A DNA stretch of 64,000 nt from Micromonospora marina (GTDB lineage: Bacteria > Actinomycetota > Actinomycetes > Mycobacteriales > Micromonosporaceae): NCBI RefSeq assembly GCF_900091565.1, contig NZ_FMCV01000005.1, forward strand, positions 62,964-126,963, given 5' to 3'. Numbering within the stretch: position 1 is the stretch's first letter; the number at the start of each line of letters is the position of its first letter. Below the pieces are notes generated by a model. The model saw only the letters and a program-made list of their open reading frames with translations. It was not told the DNA's origin and made no database searches. A program made the translations under genes and the position numbers. Shown piece after piece: positions 34,958 to 43,787 of the stretch.

Positions 34958-35030
34958 GCGATTTTGCAGTTGGCGCCCCTTGCAATCAGGGCGAAACGGG
35001 CAAGCTGGGGGCCGGAAGTGCAAGATCGGC
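34958..35030. repeat. Imperfect palindrome with CTTGCA/TGCAAG arms, copy 1
   Basis: Outer arms GCGATTTTGCAGTT and AGTGCAAGATCGGC pair in reverse, and inner GC-rich segments pair in part. A second, better copy lies at 35588-35661, on the other side of the acetyltransferase gene. Confidence 0.7.
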
Positions 35031-35053
35031 GGGGCCGGGAGGGCTGGGCCGCG

Positions 35054-35584
35054 CTAGGGGTGAGGTAGGTGCATGCCTAGGTAGGGGGTTTGGGCTGGGC
35101 CGGGGCGGGAGGTGCCGTCGGGGCGCCAACCGTGGCGCGTGTAGAACGCGCGGGCCCGGGTGTTGCGCTCCCACACCTCCAGTACTCCCAGCGCCAGCCC
35201 CTCGTCCGCCAGGTGACGCACGAACAGCGCGTGCAGCGCACCACCCACGCCCCGGCCCCAGAGCTCCGGATCGACGTGGATCTGGTAGAGCTGCGCGGTG
35301 GTCCGCGGATCCAGGTCGGACGAGTGCGGCGGCCCCATGGCGAGCACCCCGGCCAGGGCGCCGTCCACCATGGCGACTCGCACCCGCTTGTGCGCCGAGG
35401 CGACCGCCGCTGACCAGCCCTCTCGCTGCTCCCGGGCCAGCTTCGGAGTGAGAATCTCCCCGACCGGCAGCCCACCGGCCCCGTAGTAGGCGACCCGCGC
35501 CCGACTGTGCAGCTCGACGATCCTCGAAAGATCCCCGAGCCCCGCCTCCCGTACCTCCACGAGCCCTTCCTCCACACCAGACAT
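35054..35584 (-). CDS. GNAT family acetyltransferase
   Basis: This 176-residue protein has a full GNAT fold: the start VREAGLGDLSRIVELHSRAR, the central strand LYQIHVDPELWGRGVGGALH with the acetyl-CoA loop, and VLEVWERNTRARAFYTRHGW near the end. The ATG at 35584 is preferred to an upstream ATG at 35632 because the extra 16 codons fall inside a palindromic repeat. No ribosome site is visible at either. The gene is framed by two copies of the same palindrome family. The substrate is not predictable. Confidence 0.85.
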   Translation of the reverse strand: MSGVEEGLVEVREAGLGDLSRIVELHSRARVAYYGAGGLPVGEILTPKLAREQREGWSAAVASAHKRVRVAMVDGALAGVLAMGPPHSSDLDPRTTAQLYQIHVDPELWGRGVGGALHALFVRHLADEGLALGVLEVWERNTRARAFYTRHGWRPDGTSRPGPAQTPYLGMHLPHP

Positions 35585-35587
35585 CCG

Positions 35588-35661
35588 GCGATCTTGCGGT
35601 TGCGGCCCTCCCTTATCGGGCGAAGCTGACATCAGGAGGGCCGCAAGTGCAAGATCAACGC
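35588..35661. repeat. Palindrome with CTTGCA/TGCAAG arms, copy 2
   Basis: Arms GCGATCTTGCGGTTGCGGCC (35588 on) and GGGCCGCAAGTGCAAGATCA (ending near 35657) form a long stem with a 23-base loop. The repeat starts 4 bases from the GNAT ATG and ends 20 bases before the dxs stop. Confidence 0.75.
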
Positions 35662-35680
35662 AGGCGGGCGGGGAACCGGG

Positions 35681-37624
35681 TCAGCTCTGGGCCCGGGCTC
35701 CGTTCGTGGCCGGGTCCACCGGGGCCGCGTCCAGGCCGGAGATCCAGCCGGTGCAGTCGCGCGCCACGTCCTGCGCGGTCAGCCGCAGATCGGCCAGGAT
35801 CTGCGCGCGGCTGCCGTGCGGGTGCCAGTCGGCCGCCACGCCGAGGTCCTTGACCGGTACGCGGACGTCGGCGTCGCGCATCGCCTGGGCCAGCGCGGAA
35901 CCGACGCCGCCGATGCGTACGCCGTCCTCGACGGTGACCACGAGCCGGTGCGTGGATGCCAGCTCGACCAGTTCGGCCGGCACCGGGCGTACCCAGCGCG
36001 GGTCGACGACTGTCACGCCGTACCCCTGCTCGGCGACCCGGGCGGCGACCTCGACGCCGAGGCCGGCGAACGAGCCGACCGCGACCAGCAGCACGTCGGT
36101 ACGCGCCGACTCGGCCAGCACGTCGACCGGGCCGACCCGGCGTACGGCCGGCAGGTCGGCGGCGACGGTGCCGGTCGGGAAGCGCAGGATGGTCGGGCCG
36201 TCGTCCACGGCGACCGCCTCGCGCAACTCCTCGCGCAGCGTGGCCGAGTCGCGGGGCGCGGCGATCCGCAGGCCGGGCACGACGCCGAAGACCGACATGT
36301 CCCAGATGCCGTAGTGGCTGGGCCCGTCCGGGCCGGTGATGCCGGCCCGGTCCAGCACGAACGTGACGGGCAGCTTGTGCATCGCCACGTCCAGCAGGAC
36401 CTGGTCGAACGCGCGGTTGAGGAACGTGGCGTAGACCGCGACGACCGGGTGCAGCCCGCCCATCGCCAGGCCGGCGGCGGAGGTGGCCGCGTGCTGCTCG
36501 GCGATGCCCACGTCGTAGACCCGCTCCGGGTACTTGCGGGCCAGCGTGGCGATACCGGTTGGCTCGGCCATGGCGGCGGTGATGCCGACCACGTCGGGAC
36601 GCTCGTCGGCGATCGCGACCAGCTCGTCGGCGAAGACGTTTGTCCACTTCACCGATGGGACGGCGAGCAGCTTGCCGGTCTCGGCGTCGAACGCGCCGGG
36701 GCCGTGCAGGCAGTCGGCCTCGTCGTCCTCGGCGGGGCGGTAGCCGTAGCCCTTGCGGGTGACCGCGTGCACGATCACCGGGCCGCCGAAGTTCTTCGCG
36801 GCGCGCAGCGCCGCCTCGACCGCCGGCACGTCGTGGCCGTCGACCGGGCCGACGTACTTGATGCCGAGGTCCTCGAACATGGCCTGCGGGGCGACCGCGT
36901 CCTTGATGCCCTTCTTGACCGCGTGCAGCACCTCGTACATCGGCTTGCCGACGAACGGGGTGTTGCCCAGCGCGTCCTTGACCGTGTCGAGCACCTTCTC
37001 GTAGCCGGGGTTGAGCCGCAGCGACGACAGGTGGTCGGCGAGGCCGCCGATGGTCGGCGAGTAGGACCGGCCGTTGTCGTTGACGACGATCACCAGCGGG
37101 TTGCCGGCGGTGGCGATGTTGTTGAGCGCCTCCCAGCACATGCCGCCGGTGAGCGCGCCGTCGCCGACCACGGCGACCACCGAGCGCTTCTCGCCGCGCA
37201 GCGCGTACGCCTTGGCGAGCCCGTCGGCGTACGACAGGGCGGTGGAGGCGTGCGAGTTCTCGATCAGGTCGTGCTCGCTCTCCGCCTGACTGGGGTAGCC
37301 GGAGAGGCCACCGCGCTGGCGGAGCTTGTCGAAGCCCTCCTGCCGGCCGGTGAGGATCTTGTGCACGTACGCCTGGTGGCCGGTGTCGAAGAGGAGCCGG
37401 TCACGCGGGGAGTCGAAGACCCGGTGCATCGCCAGGGTCAGCTCGACCACACCGAGGTTGGGGCCGACGTGGCCGCCGGTGCGGGAGACCTTGGCGATCA
37501 GGAAGTCACGGATCTCGGCGGCGAGGATGTCCAGCTGCTCGGCGGTCATCCGCTTCACGTCCTGCGGGCCGCAGACGGTGCCCAGCAGCCGACCGTGGTT
37601 GACCGTGCCCTCTTCAACACTCAT
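35681..37624 (-). CDS. dxs: 1-deoxy-D-xylulose-5-phosphate synthase Dxs
   Basis: Dxs joins pyruvate and glyceraldehyde 3-phosphate, the first step of the MEP isoprenoid pathway, with thiamine diphosphate. The 647-residue protein shows [32 protein letters not shown], the TPP motif [17 protein letters not shown], the catalytic Glu in [15 protein letters not shown], and [15 protein letters not shown]. The ATG at 37624 follows a TAGACT box by 8 bases without a ribosome site. It is not coupled with other isoprenoid genes here. Confidence 0.97.
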   Translation of the reverse strand: MSVEEGTVNHGRLLGTVCGPQDVKRMTAEQLDILAAEIRDFLIAKVSRTGGHVGPNLGVVELTLAMHRVFDSPRDRLLFDTGHQAYVHKILTGRQEGFDKLRQRGGLSGYPSQAESEHDLIENSHASTALSYADGLAKAYALRGEKRSVVAVVGDGALTGGMCWEALNNIATAGNPLVIVVNDNGRSYSPTIGGLADHLSSLRLNPGYEKVLDTVKDALGNTPFVGKPMYEVLHAVKKGIKDAVAPQAMFEDLGIKYVGPVDGHDVPAVEAALRAAKNFGGPVIVHAVTRKGYGYRPAEDDEADCLHGPGAFDAETGKLLAVPSVKWTNVFADELVAIADERPDVVGITAAMAEPTGIATLARKYPERVYDVGIAEQHAATSAAGLAMGGLHPVVAVYATFLNRAFDQVLLDVAMHKLPVTFVLDRAGITGPDGPSHYGIWDMSVFGVVPGLRIAAPRDSATLREELREAVAVDDGPTILRFPTGTVAADLPAVRRVGPVDVLAESARTDVLLVAVGSFAGLGVEVAARVAEQGYGVTVVDPRWVRPVPAELVELASTHRLVVTVEDGVRIGGVGSALAQAMRDADVRVPVKDLGVAADWHPHGSRAQILADLRLTAQDVARDCTGWISGLDAAPVDPATNGARAQS

Positions 37625-37632
37625 GACCCGAG

Positions 37633-37638
37633 AGTCTA
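37633..37638 (-). promoter_or_regulatory. Likely -10 box (TAGACT) of a leaderless dxs transcript
   Basis: On the minus strand TAGACT ends 8 bases before the dxs ATG (37624). The same TAGACT hexamer precedes paralogue 3 of the GT-C-like genes by 9 bases (33429-33424). Confidence 0.45.
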
Positions 37639-37682
37639 TCGGCCGCGGAACAGTCCGCAGCCCGGCCGTGCATCGACCCAGG

Positions 37683-38849
37683 TCAGGCGTCCACCACCAG
37701 CCGCCGGGGCGCAGGTGGGCGCGGCGCGGCGGCGGACGGGCCGGACGGGGTCCAGGAGCCGAGCACGGCGGCCCGGGACGCCCCGGTCACCGACGGCACC
37801 GCGCCTGGCAGCCCGTGCCAGGACAGCCAGCCCAGCAGCGCGAACGCGTACGCCTCCTTGGCCTGGGCCGGTACGCCCAGCTCGTCGGTGGTGCGCAGCC
37901 GCCAGCGTCCCTCCCCCAGCGCCGCCAGCCGAGCCCGGAGTGTGGGATTACGCACTCCCCCGCCGGCGGCCACCACCTCGGTGACCCGGTGCCGGTCGCA
38001 GGCGTCGGCCACGGTGCGGGCGGTCAGCTCGGTGAGCGTGGCCAGCACGTCGTCGGCTGCCACCGGCTCGCCGAGCGCGGTCAGCGCGGCGTCCAGGTAG
38101 CCGCCGTGGAACAGCTCCTTGCCGGTCGACTTGGGCGGCGGCGCGGCGTAGTACGGCTCGGCGAGCAGCCGGGCCAGCAGCACCCCGTGCACCCGGCCGG
38201 CCGCGGCGCGGGCGCCGTCGACGTCGCAGGGCCGGTCCAGGAAGCGCCGGGCGGCGGCGTCCAGCAGCGCGTTCGCCGGGCCCACGTCGTACCCGAGGAC
38301 GGGCGCGCCGGGCGCGACCACTGTGAGGTTCGCGATCCCGCCGAGGTTCAACGCGGCGCGGGGTGCAGCCCCGGCGGCCGGGTCGAGCAGCAGCGCGTCG
38401 AACGCCGGGACCAGCGGCGCGCCCTGGCCGCCGGCCGCCACGTCCGCCGAGCGCAGGTCGTGCAGCACCGGTACGCCCACCCGGGCGGCCACCCGGGCCG
38501 GCGCGCCGAGCTGGAGCGTGCCCCGCACCCGGCCGTCCTCGACCCAGTGGAAGACCGTCTGACCGGGCGACACGACCGCGTCGGCAGTGCCCCCGGCCAG
38601 CTCGACACCGGCCGCCGCCGCTTCCGCGAACACCTCGCCGAGCCGGTTGTCCAGCCGGCAGACCGCCTCGATCGTGGTGGCCGCCGGGGGCAGCAGCGCG
38701 GCGATCTCGGCCCGCAGGTCGTCCGGGTACGCCAGTTCCCGGTGCCCGAGCGGTCGCAGCCGCAGCGTGCCGCCGTCGGCGGTGAACTCGGCCGCCACCA
38801 CGTCCACGCCGTCGTACGACGTGCCCGACATCAGCCCGACGATGCGCAA
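37683..38849 (-). CDS. anmK: Anhydro-N-acetylmuramic acid kinase AnmK
   Basis: AnmK phosphorylates and hydrolyses 1,6-anhydro-MurNAc during cell-wall recycling. The 388-residue protein has the ATP-binding start [50 protein letters not shown] and [18 protein letters not shown]. The start must be the TTG at 38849 or an internal codon such as the ATG of LMSGTS. TTG is unusual here and lies at the edge of a palindromic repeat, which may have replaced the original start codon and leader. Confidence 0.93.
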   Translation of the reverse strand: MRIVGLMSGTSYDGVDVVAAEFTADGGTLRLRPLGHRELAYPDDLRAEIAALLPPAATTIEAVCRLDNRLGEVFAEAAAAGVELAGGTADAVVSPGQTVFHWVEDGRVRGTLQLGAPARVAARVGVPVLHDLRSADVAAGGQGAPLVPAFDALLLDPAAGAAPRAALNLGGIANLTVVAPGAPVLGYDVGPANALLDAAARRFLDRPCDVDGARAAAGRVHGVLLARLLAEPYYAAPPPKSTGKELFHGGYLDAALTALGEPVAADDVLATLTELTARTVADACDRHRVTEVVAAGGGVRNPTLRARLAALGEGRWRLRTTDELGVPAQAKEAYAFALLGWLSWHGLPGAVPSVTGASRAAVLGSWTPSGPSAAAPRPPAPRRLVVDA

Positions 38850-38899
38850 GGAAGGGCCCCTTCTTAACGGATCCGGTAGTGAAAGGGCCCCTTGTTAAC
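38848..38899 (-). repeat. Bipartite palindromic repeat, copy 4
   Basis: On the minus strand it reads GTTAACAAGGGGCCCTTTCA, spacer CTACCGGATCC, then GTTAAGAAGGGGCCCTTCCT followed by TGCGC. Its edge overlaps the anmK TTG start codon. It lies 29 bases from the stop of the RNA methyltransferase gene, which reads towards it. Confidence 0.85.
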
Positions 38900-38928
38900 G
38901 CGGTCAACGCGCGGAGCCGCGGACAAGA

Positions 38929-40218
38929 TCAACGCTGCGGGGGCAGGAACAGGCCCACCAGTTCCACGTGCTGGGTCATCGGGAACAGGTCGAAGCCGCG
39001 CAGCGCGGCCAGCCGCCACCCCGCCTCGGCGAACGTGCGCACGTCCCGGGCGAAGGAGGCCGAGTCGCAGGCCACGTAGGCGACCGCGCGCGGCCGGGCG
39101 GCCACCACACCGCGCACCACCGGCGCGCCCGCGCCGGAGCGCGGCGGGTCGAGTACCACCAGGTCGACCGGTCCGGTGATCCGGCGCCGGGACAGTGCGG
39201 CCTCCACCCGCGCGGCGACCACCTCGACGGCGGGCAGGCCGGACAGGTTCTCCCGGGCCGCTGCCACGCCGTCCGGCGCCGACTCGACGAGCGTCACCCG
39301 GGCGCCGTCGACCCGTTCGGCGAGCGCGGCGGCGAACAGCCCGGCCCCGCCGTACAGGTCCCAGGAGGTCTCGCCGGGCCGCGGGTCGAGCAGGTCGAGG
39401 ACCGCGCCGGTCAGGGCGTCCGCCGCGGCCGGGTGGACCTGCCAGAACCCGGAGGCGGGCACCGTGAAGGATCGCCCGGCCGCCGTCTCCCGGACCCGCT
39501 CCGGCCCGCTCACCGCCGCCGGAACCCCGTGCGCGTACGCGGCCACGGCGACATCCCCGCCGGTGCTGGCGACCGTCTCCACCGCGTCGGCGTCCGGCCA
39601 GCGGGCACCGGTGGGCGCAAGCACCGGCAGGTCCTGGATCGCCGGGTGCGCGATCAGGCACCTGTCGATCGGCACCACCTCGTGCGAGCGGTGCTTGAGC
39701 AGCCCGGCCCGACCGGCCGCGTCGACCGCGTAGCGGACCCGGGAACGCCAGCCCAGCGGCCCGCCGGGCAGCGCCTCGACGCGTACGCCGAGCGCCTCCA
39801 CCTGCTCCGCGGTGAGGCCGCCCAGCCGGGTGAGCTGTTCGCGCACCACTGCGAGCTTCCAGTCGAGCTGGGCGGCCGGGGCGACGTGCTGGAGGTCGCA
39901 GCCGCCGCACCGGCCCGGCCGGGCGTACGGGCACGGCGCGGTGACCCGGTCCGGCGAGGCGTCGAGGATCTGCACCGCGTCGGCGCGGGCGAAGCCCCGG
40001 TGCAGCTCGGTCACCTCGGCCACCACCCGCTCGCCGGGCAGCGCGTGCCGGACGAAGACCACCTGCCCGCCGACCCGGGCCACGCAGTGCCCGCCCGGCG
40101 CGACCGCGTCGACGGTCAGCTCGACCCGTTCGGCCTCCTCCAGCCCGGAGCGCTCCGGCGACGCGGGCCCGGGACGCCCGGCCGGCGACGCGGGCCCGAG
40201 CCGCTCCGCCGCGCTCAC
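38929..40218 (-). CDS. RumA/TrmA-type RNA (uracil-5-)-methyltransferase with TRAM domain
   Basis: This 429-residue enzyme probably methylates a uridine at C5 in rRNA or tRNA. It has an N-terminal TRAM domain (ERVELTVDAVAPGGHCVARV), an iron-sulfur type Cys cluster (CPYARPGRCGGCDLQH), the SAM-binding motif WDLYGGAGLFAAALAE, and DPPRSGAG. The usual catalytic-Cys motif reads VAYVACDSASFARDV, Ser replacing the common Asn-Pro. The GTG start overlaps the permease stop (GTGA), linking it to the potassium permease. Confidence 0.88.
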   Translation of the reverse strand: MSAAERLGPASPAGRPGPASPERSGLEEAERVELTVDAVAPGGHCVARVGGQVVFVRHALPGERVVAEVTELHRGFARADAVQILDASPDRVTAPCPYARPGRCGGCDLQHVAPAAQLDWKLAVVREQLTRLGGLTAEQVEALGVRVEALPGGPLGWRSRVRYAVDAAGRAGLLKHRSHEVVPIDRCLIAHPAIQDLPVLAPTGARWPDADAVETVASTGGDVAVAAYAHGVPAAVSGPERVRETAAGRSFTVPASGFWQVHPAAADALTGAVLDLLDPRPGETSWDLYGGAGLFAAALAERVDGARVTLVESAPDGVAAARENLSGLPAVEVVAARVEAALSRRRITGPVDLVVLDPPRSGAGAPVVRGVVAARPRAVAYVACDSASFARDVRTFAEAGWRLAALRGFDLFPMTQHVELVGLFLPPQR

Positions 40219-42266
40219 GGCCGCTCCTCCCGCTCGCCGGCGGACGTGGACGCCACCGGCGGCGGCAGCGTGCTCTGCGGCGCCACCCGGGGGCCGCGCG
40301 CCGGGCCCCGGGTCAGCGTGGCGTCCAGCCGGTCCAGGTTCTTGCTCGCGGTCGAGGCGAGCTGCCAGGGCACGCTTGTCACCATCACGCCCGGCTCGAA
40401 CAGCAGCCGCCCCTTGAGCCGCAGCGCGCTCTGGTTGTGCAGCAGGTTCTCCCACCAGCGCCCCACCACGTACTCCGGGATGAAGACGGTGACCACGTCG
40501 CGCGGCGACTCCCGGCGCACCGACGCGACGAAGTCGAGGATCGGGCGGGTGATCTCCCGGTACGGGGAGTCGATCACGGTCAGCGGCACCGGCAGCTCGC
40601 GGCGCTCCCAGTCGGCCTGGAGGTCGCGGGTGTCCTGCTCGTCCACGTTCACGGTGACCGCGGTGAGCGTGTCCGGGCGGGTGGCGCGGGCGTACGCGAC
40701 GGCCCGCAGCGTCGGCTTGTGCAGCTTGCTCACCAGCACGATGGCGTGGTTGCGGGCGGGCAGCACACCCCGCTGCTCGGTCGGCTCCAGTTCCTCGGCG
40801 ACCCGGTCGTAGTGGCGGCGGATGCCGAGCATCACCACGTACATCACGGCCATCGCGACGATCGCGATCCAGGCGCCGAGCAGGAACTTCGTGGCCAGCA
40901 CGATGATCAGCACGACGCCGGTCATGGCCATGCCGAAGGTGTTGATCGACCGGGAGCGGATCATCCGGCGGCGCGCCTCCGGATCGCGCTCGTTGCGCAG
41001 GTGCCGGTTCCAGTGCCGGATCATGCCGGCCTGGGAGAGCGTGAACGAGACGAACACCCCGACGATGTAGAGCTGGATGAGCTTGGTCACCTCGGCCTGG
41101 AAGCCGACGATCAGCACCACCGCGAAGACGGCAAGGAAGAGGATGCCGTTGGAGAACGCCAGCCGGTCGCCGCGGGTGTGCAGCTGGCGGGGCAGGTAGC
41201 GGTCCTGGGCGAGGATCGAGCCGAGCACCGGGAAGCCGTTGAAGGCGGTGTTGGCGGCCAGGAACAGGATCAGCGCGGTCATCCCGGCGACCACGTAGAG
41301 CAGCACCGAGCCGCTGCCGAACACGGTCTCGCCGAGCTGGGTGGTGACGGTCTTCTGCACGTACCCGTCCGGGCCGGCGACGATCTGCGCGCTCGGGTCC
41401 TCGACGAACTGGAGACCGGTGAGGCGGGCCAGCCAGATGATGCCGACGAGCATGGCCACCGCGATGCCGCCGAGCAGCAGCAACGTGGTCGCGGCGTTCT
41501 TCGACTTCGGGCTCTTGAACGCCGGTACGCCGTTGGAGATCGCCTCGACGCCGGTGAGCGCGGCGCATCCGGAGGAGAACGTGCGCAGCAGCAGGAACAC
41601 CAGCGCGAATCCGGTGACGCTGTGCTCGGCCTGGATCTCCAGGCCGGCGCTCGGCGCGCGCAGGTCGTCACCGAGCACGAAGATGCGGATCAGCCCGGTC
41701 AGCAGCATGCCGCCGATCACGATCACGAAGCCGTACGTGGGGATGGCGAAGGCGTTGCCCGACTCGCGCAGGCCGCGCAGGTTGATCGCGGTGAGCAGCA
41801 CGACCGCGGTGACCGCGATGAGCACCTTGTGGGTGGCCACGAACGGCACCACCGAGCCGAGGTTCGCCACGCCGGAGGAGACCGAGACGGCGACGGTGAG
41901 CACGTAGTCCACGAGCAGCGCGCTCGCCACCGCGAGGCCGGCCTTGGGACCGAGGTTGACCGTCGCCACCTCGTAGTCCCCGCCGCCGGAGGGGTAGGCG
42001 TGCACGTTCTGCCGGTAGCTCGCCACCACCGTCAGCATGACCACGACGACCGCGAGCGCGACCCACGGCGAGAAGAAGTACGCCGAGGCGCCGGCGATGG
42101 ACAGCGTCAGGAGGATCTCGTCCGGCGCGTACGCCACGCTGGAGAGCGCGTCGGAGGCGAAGACCGGCAGCGCGATGCGCTTCGGCAGCAGCGTGTGCTG
42201 CAGGCGGTCGGACCGGAACGGTCGACCGAGGAGGAGTCGCTTCAGCAGCGAGGTGGGTCGGGCCAC
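40215..42266 (-). CDS. APC superfamily permease, KimA-like (probable potassium transporter)
   Basis: This 683-residue protein has twelve predicted membrane segments and a soluble C-terminal domain of about 160 residues. The N-terminal region shows LPVFASDALSSVAYAPDEIL and SYRQNVHAYPSGGGDYEVAT, typical of the APC branch including Bacillus KimA, a K+/H+ symporter controlled by c-di-AMP. The C-terminal cytoplasmic domain (AIVLVSKLHKPTLRAVAYAR) resembles that of KimA. It is divergent from two TrkA/RCK genes, which supports a potassium role. The start GTG (VARPTSLLKR) is chosen; a GTG at 42287 is possible. Confidence 0.85.
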   Translation of the reverse strand: MARPTSLLKRLLLGRPFRSDRLQHTLLPKRIALPVFASDALSSVAYAPDEILLTLSIAGASAYFFSPWVALAVVVVMLTVVASYRQNVHAYPSGGGDYEVATVNLGPKAGLAVASALLVDYVLTVAVSVSSGVANLGSVVPFVATHKVLIAVTAVVLLTAINLRGLRESGNAFAIPTYGFVIVIGGMLLTGLIRIFVLGDDLRAPSAGLEIQAEHSVTGFALVFLLLRTFSSGCAALTGVEAISNGVPAFKSPKSKNAATTLLLLGGIAVAMLVGIIWLARLTGLQFVEDPSAQIVAGPDGYVQKTVTTQLGETVFGSGSVLLYVVAGMTALILFLAANTAFNGFPVLGSILAQDRYLPRQLHTRGDRLAFSNGILFLAVFAVVLIVGFQAEVTKLIQLYIVGVFVSFTLSQAGMIRHWNRHLRNERDPEARRRMIRSRSINTFGMAMTGVVLIIVLATKFLLGAWIAIVAMAVMYVVMLGIRRHYDRVAEELEPTEQRGVLPARNHAIVLVSKLHKPTLRAVAYARATRPDTLTAVTVNVDEQDTRDLQADWERRELPVPLTVIDSPYREITRPILDFVASVRRESPRDVVTVFIPEYVVGRWWENLLHNQSALRLKGRLLFEPGVMVTSVPWQLASTASKNLDRLDATLTRGPARGPRVAPQSTLPPPVASTSAGEREERP

Positions 42267-42424
42267 AACCGCCAAGCGTACGACCACGGTGTCCGCGGCG
42301 TGGGGGTGGTCGATCTCCCCCGGGTGCGGGCACGCGGTACGGTTCGGTCCCCCGTCCCGCAGCGGGACGTGGCAGGCTCGCAGACGACGGGTCGGCGGGC
42401 GGCGCCGTGGGAGGAGCGGACACC

Positions 42425-43090
42425 GTGCATGTGGTGATCATGGGCTGTGGCCGGGTCGGGTCGACCCTGGCACACAGCCTGGAGTCGCGGGGACACTCGG
42501 TGGCGGTGATCGACCAGGACGCGGACGCGTTCCGCCGTCTCGGGCCCGACTTCGCCGGCATCACCGTCACGGGCGCGGGCTTCGACGGCGAGGTGCTGCG
42601 TCAGGCGGGCATCGAGCGGGCCGACGCGTTCGCGGCGGTGTCCAGCGGCGACAACTCCAACATCATCTCGGCCCGGCTGGCCCGGGAGACGTTCGGCGTG
42701 TCCCGGGTCGCGGCCCGCATCTACGACCAGCGCCGCGCCCAGGTCTACGAGCGGCTCGGCATCCCCACCGTGGCGACTGTCCGATGGACCGCCGACCGGA
42801 TGCTGCGTCACCTGGTCCCCGAGGGCAACGTGGAGATCTTCCGCGACCCGACGAGCACCATCTCGATCATCGAGGTGCCGGTGCACAAGGACTGGATCGG
42901 CCGGCCGCTCAAGCAGCTGGAGCAGGCCGTCGGCGCGCGGGTGGCCTACCTGAACCGGTTCGGGATCGGCACGCTGCCCACCGTCTCCACCGTGGTGCAG
43001 GAGGGCGACCAGATCTTCATGCTGGTAACCGACGACGTCAACGGCCCGGTCACGTCGGGGGCGGCGGCGCCGCCGGAAGGGGGGCACTGA
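42425..43090 (+). CDS. TrkA/RCK-type potassium uptake regulator, first copy
   Basis: This 221-residue cytoplasmic protein has an RCK_N nucleotide-binding domain (VVIMGCGRVGSTLAHSLESR, IDQDADAFRRLG) and an RCK_C domain near the end (AVGARVAYLNRFGIGTLP). It probably binds NAD/ATP or c-di-AMP-type ligands and gates a membrane transporter. The GTG follows GGAGGAG-type sequence 8-9 bases upstream. The next gene encodes a second copy after only 3 bases, in the order seen for CeoB and CeoC in other actinobacteria. Confidence 0.9.
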   Translation: MHVVIMGCGRVGSTLAHSLESRGHSVAVIDQDADAFRRLGPDFAGITVTGAGFDGEVLRQAGIERADAFAAVSSGDNSNIISARLARETFGVSRVAARIYDQRRAQVYERLGIPTVATVRWTADRMLRHLVPEGNVEIFRDPTSTISIIEVPVHKDWIGRPLKQLEQAVGARVAYLNRFGIGTLPTVSTVVQEGDQIFMLVTDDVNGPVTSGAAAPPEGGH

Positions 43091-43093
43091 GCC

Positions 43094-43783
43094 ATGCGGA
43101 TCGCCATCGCCGGCGCCGGCAACGTGGGCCGCTCGATCGCCCAGGAGCTGATCGACAACGGCCACCAGGTGATGCTGATCGAGCGGCAGCCGAAGATGCT
43201 GCGGCCCGACCGGGTGCCGGCCGCCGACTGGGTGCTCGCCGACGCGTGCGAGCTGGCCAGCCTGGAGGAGGCGAACGTGGCCGGGTGCGACGTGGTGGTG
43301 GCCGCCACCGGCGACGACAAGGTCAACCTGGTGGTGTCGCTGCTGGCCAAGACCGAGTTCGCGGTGCCCCGCGTGGTGGCCCGGGTCAACCGGGCGGAGA
43401 ACGAGTGGTTGTTCACCGAGCAGTGGGGCGTGGACGTCGCGGTCAGCAAGCCGCGGGTGATGGCGGCGCTGGTCGAGGAGGCGGTCACCGTCGGCGACCT
43501 GGTCCGGCTGATGACGTTCCGCCAGGGTGAGGCGAACCTGGTCGAGATCACGCTGCCGCCGACCGCGCCGTACGTGGGGCAGCCGATCCACGCGGTGCCG
43601 ATCCCCCGGGACGCGGCGCTGGTGGCGGTCGTGCGCGGCAAGCGGGTGCTGGTGCCGACCCCGGACGACCCGATCGAGGCCGGCGACGAGCTGGTGTTCG
43701 TCTGCACCGCGGCGGTGGAGGACGACGTGCGCGCGGTGATTCTCGGCCCGGCCAGCGCGGACCGCCACCGGGACCGCTCCTGA
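43094..43783 (+). CDS. TrkA/RCK-type potassium uptake regulator, second copy
   Basis: This 229-residue paralogue has RCK_N (IAIAGAGNVGRSIAQELIDN, LIERQPKMLRP) and RCK_C (LVEITLPPTAPYVGQPIHAV). It is only distantly similar to the first copy; the two could form a hetero-oligomeric gating ring. The gene starts 3 bases after its partner and ends 4 bases before the stop of the converging DUF3159 gene. The adjacent KimA-like permease is the likely membrane partner, though TrkH-type channels elsewhere are possible. Confidence 0.9.
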   Translation: MRIAIAGAGNVGRSIAQELIDNGHQVMLIERQPKMLRPDRVPAADWVLADACELASLEEANVAGCDVVVAATGDDKVNLVVSLLAKTEFAVPRVVARVNRAENEWLFTEQWGVDVAVSKPRVMAALVEEAVTVGDLVRLMTFRQGEANLVEITLPPTAPYVGQPIHAVPIPRDAALVAVVRGKRVLVPTPDDPIEAGDELVFVCTAAVEDDVRAVILGPASADRHRDRS

Positions 43784-43787
43784 GGCG

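Noticed and set aside
42267..42424. c-di-AMP (ydaO-type) riboswitch upstream of the KimA-like permease
   Set aside because: The divergent intergenic region of about 160 bases lacks room and the conserved motifs of that riboswitch; only a short GTCCCGC/GCGGGAC hairpin is present.
40437..42437. 666-codon plus-strand frame opposite the permease
   Set aside because: Antisense shadow rich in Asp, His and Gln; the permease on the other strand is well supported.
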